A stretch of 64,000 bases of DNA from an uncultured Coriobacteriaceae bacterium (lineage in GTDB: Bacteria; Actinomycetota; Coriobacteriia; Coriobacteriales; Atopobiaceae). Positions 60,767 through 64,000 of this stretch are shown piece after piece. Each line of letters opens with the position of its first letter. Within the stretch, counting starts at the first letter, position 1. Below the pieces are notes generated by a model. The model was not told the DNA's origin. It was given only the letters and a program-made list of their open reading frames with translations, and searched no databases. A program made the position numbers and the translations under genes. The stretch is taken from assembly GCA_948439405.1 (NCBI GenBank), contig CAOJNB010000007.1:1-64000 (forward strand), in the 5' to 3' direction.

Positions 60767-61639
60767 ATGCTCGTCACCATGAAGGAGATCGTCGATGCCG
60801 CCCGCGAGGGCCGCTACTGCGTGCCCGCGCCGAACTACAACGACGTCACGCAGCTCTACGCCGCGGCCGACGCCGCCGTCCAGGCCCGCTCCCCGCTGAT
60901 TCTCGACATCGGCCGCATGTTCGCGACCGAGGACCGCGCCCTCTTCCAGGAGCTCGCCTGCGCCAGCCGCAGCGTCGCCGAGCGCATCGACGTGCCCTGC
61001 GCGATCAACCTCGACCACGGCTCGGCCTACGAGCACATCGTCCAGGCCATGTTCGACGGCTGCACGTCCGTGATGGCGGACCGCTCCTCGCTGCCCTTCG
61101 AGGAGAACGTCGCCCAGGTCGCCGAGATCGTGCGCATCGCCCACGCCGTGGGCGTCTCCGTCGAGTCCGAGCTCGGCCACGTCGGCACGAACGAGGACGA
61201 GGAGGCCCTCGGCGGGCTCCAGCACCACGTCGAGACCGACGAGGAGAAGCGCGCCCTCTACACCAACCCCGAGGAGGCCGTCCGCTACGTCGAGGAGACG
61301 GGCGTGGACTGCCTGGCCGTCGCCGTCGGCACCGTGCACGGCTTCTACCCCGAGGGCTTCGTCCCCTCCGTCGACTTCGAGCTCCTCGCCGAGCTGCGCG
61401 AGAAGGTCCCCGTGCCCCTCGTGATCCACGGCGGCTCGGGCTCGGGCGACGAGATCCTCAAGGGGATGGCGCCCTACGCCTCCAAGCTCAACGTCGGCCA
61501 CGACCTCTTCAAGGCCTTCGGCGACGGCATCGCCGCCGCGGTCGAGAGCGGCGAGGACCCCGTCGTCGCCGGCTCCAAGGCCTACGCCGCCGAGCTCGTC
61601 CACTATATGGAGGTTCTGGGTTCCGCAAACAAGGCGTAG
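60767..61639 (+). CDS. Class II fructose-bisphosphate/ketose-bisphosphate aldolase
   Basis: 290 residues. Zinc ligands are present: His in NLDHGSAYE, Glu in VESELGHVG, His in AVGTVHGFYPEG and His in IHGGSGSGD. LNVGHDLFKAF stands where NIATDL/NVNTDL is usual. The segment MADRSSLPFEENV differs from the common DGSHLPFEEN, with Arg and Ser replacing Gly-Ser-His. It could be a glycolytic FbaA or a GatY/IolJ-like enzyme for another ketose. ATG 60767 has AAAGGAGG upstream. The 156-base gap after the defence operon holds nothing recognisable. Confidence 0.85.
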   Translation: MLVTMKEIVDAAREGRYCVPAPNYNDVTQLYAAADAAVQARSPLILDIGRMFATEDRALFQELACASRSVAERIDVPCAINLDHGSAYEHIVQAMFDGCTSVMADRSSLPFEENVAQVAEIVRIAHAVGVSVESELGHVGTNEDEEALGGLQHHVETDEEKRALYTNPEEAVRYVEETGVDCLAVAVGTVHGFYPEGFVPSVDFELLAELREKVPVPLVIHGGSGSGDEILKGMAPYASKLNVGHDLFKAFGDGIAAAVESGEDPVVAGSKAYAAELVHYMEVLGSANKA

Positions 61640-61693
61640 GAATCTGGGCACAACATAGGCAGCGACTCGCCGTTCCAAGGGGCGTCGTGCACG

Positions 61694-61727
61694 GGGACCC
61701 GCATCAGGGGGATGCGGGTCCCTTCCG
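61694..61727 (+). terminator. Terminator of the aldolase gene
   Basis: Perfect 12-bp stem GGGACCCGCATC/GATGCGGGTCCC, loop AGGGG, followed by TTCCGTT. Confidence 0.7.
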
Positions 61728-61777
61728 TTCCCGTGCGCGGGACTTGGGGCGAGCCGAAAGATTATTCGAAATCCCCC

Positions 61778-61805
61778 TTGTATCCCACTGCGGATTTGGC
61801 ATAAT
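61778..61805 (+). promoter_or_regulatory. Promoter of the tRNA genes
   Basis: TTGTAT (61778-61783), 16 bases, then CATAAT (61800-61805) with TGG in front (extended -10). 28 bases upstream of tRNA-His. Confidence 0.65.
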
Positions 61806-61832
61806 AGTCGAGCTGCACTTCGCGGTGGGCAT

Positions 61833-61909
61833 GGTGGGCGTAGCTCAGTTGGCAGAGCGACGGACTGTGGCTCCGTAGGTCGAGGGTTCGAGCCCCTTCG
61901 CCCACCCCA
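61833..61909 (+). tRNA. tRNA-His (GTG)
   Basis: Full cloverleaf. The acceptor GTGGGCG pairs with CGCCCAC, with an extra G at position -1 facing C73, the hallmark of tRNA-His. The anticodon loop is CTGTGGC (GTG), the T-loop TTCGAGC, and CCA is encoded. tRNA-Lys follows after seven bases, so they are probably cotranscribed. Confidence 0.95.
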
Positions 61910-61916
61910 TACATAG

Positions 61917-61993
61917 GCGCCCTTAGCTCAGCTGGCCAGAGCAGGGGACTCTTAATCCCAAGGTCCAGGGTTCGAATCCCTGAGGGCGCACCA
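61917..61993 (+). tRNA. tRNA-Lys (CTT)
   Basis: The acceptor GCGCCCT pairs with AGGGCGC, the discriminator is A, and CCA is encoded. The anticodon loop is CTCTTAA (CTT). The anticodon stem GGGGA/TCCCA has a G-A mismatch at its first pair. The T-arm has TTCGAAT. A hairpin terminator lies 8 bases downstream. Confidence 0.95.
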
Positions 61994-62001
61994 GAAATCC
62001 G

Positions 62002-62033
62002 AAGCCGGGGAGCCATCCCCGGCTTTCTCGTTT
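62002..62033 (+). terminator. Terminator of the tRNA pair
   Basis: AAGCCGGGG-AGCCAT-CCCCGGCTT, a 9-bp perfect stem followed by TCTCGTTT. Confidence 0.75.
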
Positions 62034-62043
62034 GGGAGGCACC

Positions 62044-62628
62044 ATGAGCGAGGTACCCGCCTCTGTCGCCTGCGCCCTCGAGCCCGACCCGCGGCTCGTG
62101 GAGCGCGCCCTCTCGGAGCGCGTCGTGTGGGAGGGTTCCTTCTTCGACGTGAGCCACGTCGACGTCGTCCTGCCGGACGGCGAGCGCAAGCCGCGCGAGA
62201 TCGTGCGCCACACGGGCGGCGCCGGCGTCGTGGCCATCGACGAGGAGGAGCGCATCTGCCTGGTGCGGCAGTGGCGCGTGCCCCAGGGCCGCGTGACGGT
62301 CGAGATCCCCGCCGGCAAGCTCGACGAGGGGGAGACCCCGCGCGCGTGCGCGGCCCGCGAGCTCGCCGAGGAGGCCGGCCTCGTCGCGGAGGACCTCGTG
62401 TTCCTGGCCGCGACGAGCGGCATCCCGGGCTTCTCCGACGAGCTGACGCGCGTCTTCTGGGCGCGCGGGCTCTCCCGCGTCCCCTCCTCGCCGGACGCCG
62501 ACGAGTTCGTCGACGTCGTGTGGCTCCCCGTGGCCGACGTCCTCGAGGCGGTCCGCCAGGGGGCCGTCACCGACGTGAAGACCGTGGTGGCGGTCCTCGC
62601 CTGGGAGGCGGGGCTCTGCAGGGCCTGA
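62044..62628 (+). CDS. Nudix hydrolase, ADP-ribose pyrophosphatase type
   Basis: 194 residues. The Nudix box runs from residue 91 to 113 (GKLDEGETPR...REL...EEAGL) with all catalytic acids. VRQWRVPQGRVTVEIPAG before it and TSGIPGFSDE after it match ADP-ribose pyrophosphatases, which split ADP-ribose to AMP and ribose-5-phosphate. This fits loosely with the ADP-ribosylation genes 20 kb away but that link is speculative. ATG 62044 follows GGGAGG. Confidence 0.88.
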   Translation: MSEVPASVACALEPDPRLVERALSERVVWEGSFFDVSHVDVVLPDGERKPREIVRHTGGAGVVAIDEEERICLVRQWRVPQGRVTVEIPAGKLDEGETPRACAARELAEEAGLVAEDLVFLAATSGIPGFSDELTRVFWARGLSRVPSSPDADEFVDVVWLPVADVLEAVRQGAVTDVKTVVAVLAWEAGLCRA

Positions 62629-62646
62629 TTGCCCACGCCCGCCCGA

Positions 62647-62655
62647 TGCTATAGT
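62647..62655 (+). promoter_or_regulatory. Extended -10 promoter of the zinc-ribbon gene
   Basis: TGC-TATAGT, 38 bases before the ATG at 62693. Confidence 0.55.
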
Positions 62656-62692
62656 GGCGCCGTGTCCGAACGCCCGTGACGGGAGGGTGCCC

Positions 62693-64000
62693 ATGTTCTG
62701 TCCCAAGTGCGGATCCCAGCTTCCTGACGAGGCCCGCTTCTGCGACGCCTGCGGCGCCCGCATCGCCGACTTCCTCGTGGGCGAGCCCTCCGCCGAGCCA
62801 GGGCCCGAGGCCGAGTCGGCGCCGCCCGAGGCCCGCGACGTCCCCGAGGCTCCCGGCGCCGAGGAGCCCCTCGCGCCCGAGGCGCACCCCGACCCCGAGG
62901 CCGCCGAGGGCCTGGACGAGCCGACCGGCGTCGTCGGGACGCCCGAGGCAGCGGACCTCGAGCCCGAGCTCCCCGAGCCGGAGGAGACGAGCGTCCTGGC
63001 CCGCGAGGCGGCGCAGGAGGCCGACCCGCAGTCCGGCCTCGACGTCATGCCGCAGGAGGACCTCACCTCCTTCATGCCCGCGCCCGCCGAGCCCGCCCCC
63101 GCGCCGCGCCGCCGCATGAGCGCCGGCCAGGTGGTCGCGCTCTGCCTCGGCTGCGTCGCGGTGTTCTGCGCCGTGGCCTTCGGCGCCTGGAAGCTCTTCT
63201 CGGCCCGCGACGTGTCGGCGCGCGAGGCCGTCGAGGACTACGTGCGCGACAGCGGGGTCCTCGTCTACGACACCCCCGCCTCCGAGCTCGCCGAGGAGCT
63301 CGGCGTGGACGACGGGGGCGTGCCCTTCGAGGTCGACTCCGTCGAGGTCGTCGACTCCTCCGAACACGAGCTGCCTCCCGAGCTCCGGGGCACCTACGAG
63401 GGCGACACCTACACCACCTACGTCGTCGAGATCGTGCTGTCCAACGGCTCGACGGAGATCTCGGGCACGACCGAGCTGGACTACTACGAGACGCCCGACG
63501 GCCCCGTGACGCCGGACGCGCCCTCCCTCGACGACCCGGTGTTCCTCGCCGTCGACCAGGTCCCCGACGAGGTCGTCCTCGACCACCTCGCGGAGGGCCT
63601 CGCCGCCGCCGACGCCCCCTCCGGCGCCGAGTGGACCATCGAGTCGCACGACTTCGACGCCGACGAGCAGCTCGACGTCGTGGTGCTCACGGCGCCCGCC
63701 CCGGACGGCTCGGGCGACGAGCTCACGCTGACACTCACCTTCTCCTTCGTGGCCTCCGACGGCACCTGGATCCTGACGGTCGCCAGCCTTGACGGCGACG
63801 TCTTCCAGGCGGAGGAGGCCGAGGACGCCACCGGGCTCCTCCGGCTCGCGGACCTGCTCGCGCTCGAGCCCGAGGAGATCTCCGACCGGCTCGCCGACGA
63901 GGGGTTGGCCCCCGAGGCCCTCGAGCCCGCGGAGGGCGAGGACGTCGAGGCGGAGGGCTCGGCCGCGGACGCGGAGCCCGAGGCCGGCTACGCGTGGTAC
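62693..64000 (+). CDS. Zinc-ribbon membrane protein, C-terminus cut by the window end
   Basis: 436 codons with no stop before the window ends. An N-terminal zinc ribbon (CPKCGSQLPDEARFCDACG) is followed by a long acidic Pro/Glu/Ala-rich region (about 30-140), then one membrane helix (about 147-168, VVALCLGCVAVFCAVAFGAW). The outside part repeats a module of about 100 residues rich in Asp, Val and Thr (TYVVEIVLSNGSTEISGTTELDYYE and DELTLTLTFSFVASDGTWILTV). Similar zinc-ribbon plus TM proteins are common in Coriobacteriia and Firmicutes and have no known role. ATG 62693 has GGGAGGG upstream. Confidence 0.75.
   Translation, partial: MFCPKCGSQLPDEARFCDACGARIADFLVGEPSAEPGPEAESAPPEARDVPEAPGAEEPLAPEAHPDPEAAEGLDEPTGVVGTPEAADLEPELPEPEETSVLAREAAQEADPQSGLDVMPQEDLTSFMPAPAEPAPAPRRRMSAGQVVALCLGCVAVFCAVAFGAWKLFSARDVSAREAVEDYVRDSGVLVYDTPASELAEELGVDDGGVPFEVDSVEVVDSSEHELPPELRGTYEGDTYTTYVVEIVLSNGSTEISGTTELDYYETPDGPVTPDAPSLDDPVFLAVDQVPDEVVLDHLAEGLAAADAPSGAEWTIESHDFDADEQLDVVVLTAPAPDGSGDELTLTLTFSFVASDGTWILTVASLDGDVFQAEEAEDATGLLRLADLLALEPEEISDRLADEGLAPEALEPAEGEDVEAEGSAADAEPEAGYAWY

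Noticed and set aside
61833..61993. tRNA pair as the integration site of the neighbouring defence operon.
   Set aside because: Over 1.2 kb and the aldolase gene separate them, no integrase is present and no repeat of a tRNA 3' end was seen near 50.6 or 60.7 kb.

Overview
The window is GC-rich, densely coded actinobacterial DNA. The gene content points to a gut- or rumen-type anaerobe of the class Coriobacteriia: a complete butyrate pathway, mannose-family PTS permeases, extended -10 promoters (TGn-TAnnnT) and GTG/TTG starts. The class is an inference from content; there is no rRNA or other marker to settle the genus.

Layout. 1-5.2 kb: start of metG (minus), then a phosphohexomutase, a GH31 glycosidase and a sugar isomerase. 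5.4-7.7 kb: a polar amino-acid ABC transporter (minus). 7.9-10.9 kb: a three-gene sugar-phosphate cassette (HPS/KGPDC-type lyase or decarboxylase, FGGY kinase, epimerase; minus), divergent from four tandem HSL-type esterases (11.1-15.5 kb). 15.9-18.2 kb: AEC transporter, flavin-type oxidoreductase and a DUF3267-like membrane protein. 18.3-23.8 kb: three consecutive paralogous PTS permeases, each a natural EIIC-EIID fusion. 24.2-31.7 kb: CoA-transferase, thl, crt, hbd, bcd, etfB and etfA, a complete acetyl-CoA-to-butyrate route. 31.8-34.7 kb: two-component system plus PepSY protein. 35.0-37.5 kb: rho and an SDR enzyme. 37.8-42.3 kb: an accessory block with a membrane-bound HTH regulator, a YoeB/Phd-type toxin-antitoxin pair with a striking operator, and a SirTM sirtuin/zinc-macrodomain/oxidoreductase operon divergent from an HxlR regulator. 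42.6-43.8 kb: a secreted or anchored protein of unknown function. 43.9-50.5 kb: threonine biosynthesis, thrC-thrH-thrB (minus) divergent from hom-lysC-asd (plus). 50.8-60.6 kb: a three-gene anti-phage-type operon (SNF2 helicase with a DUF3883 C-terminus, DUF1156 methyltransferase, DUF499 ATPase) matching the helicase-methylase-ATPase (Hma) arrangement. 60.8-64 kb: class II aldolase, tRNA-His, tRNA-Lys, Nudix hydrolase and a truncated zinc-ribbon membrane protein.

Most interesting point. The defence operon is preceded by a promoter and a well-primed 23-codon leader ORF that contains a run of ten G. In the given sequence the leader stops at TAG 50878-50880. Losing one G (or gaining two) would carry translation to a TGA that overlaps the helicase ATG (TGATG), through a hairpin that otherwise holds the only Shine-Dalgarno-like sequence and ends at the start codon. 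This looks like a phase-variable translational switch for the defence system. It is inferred from sequence only, and depends on the homopolymer length being correct.

Other points worth checking: SirTM/macrodomain genes without GcvH-L or LplA beside them, the run of EIIC-EIID fusions with a shared upstream element, the four-gene esterase array, and a palindromic intergenic repeat present twice.
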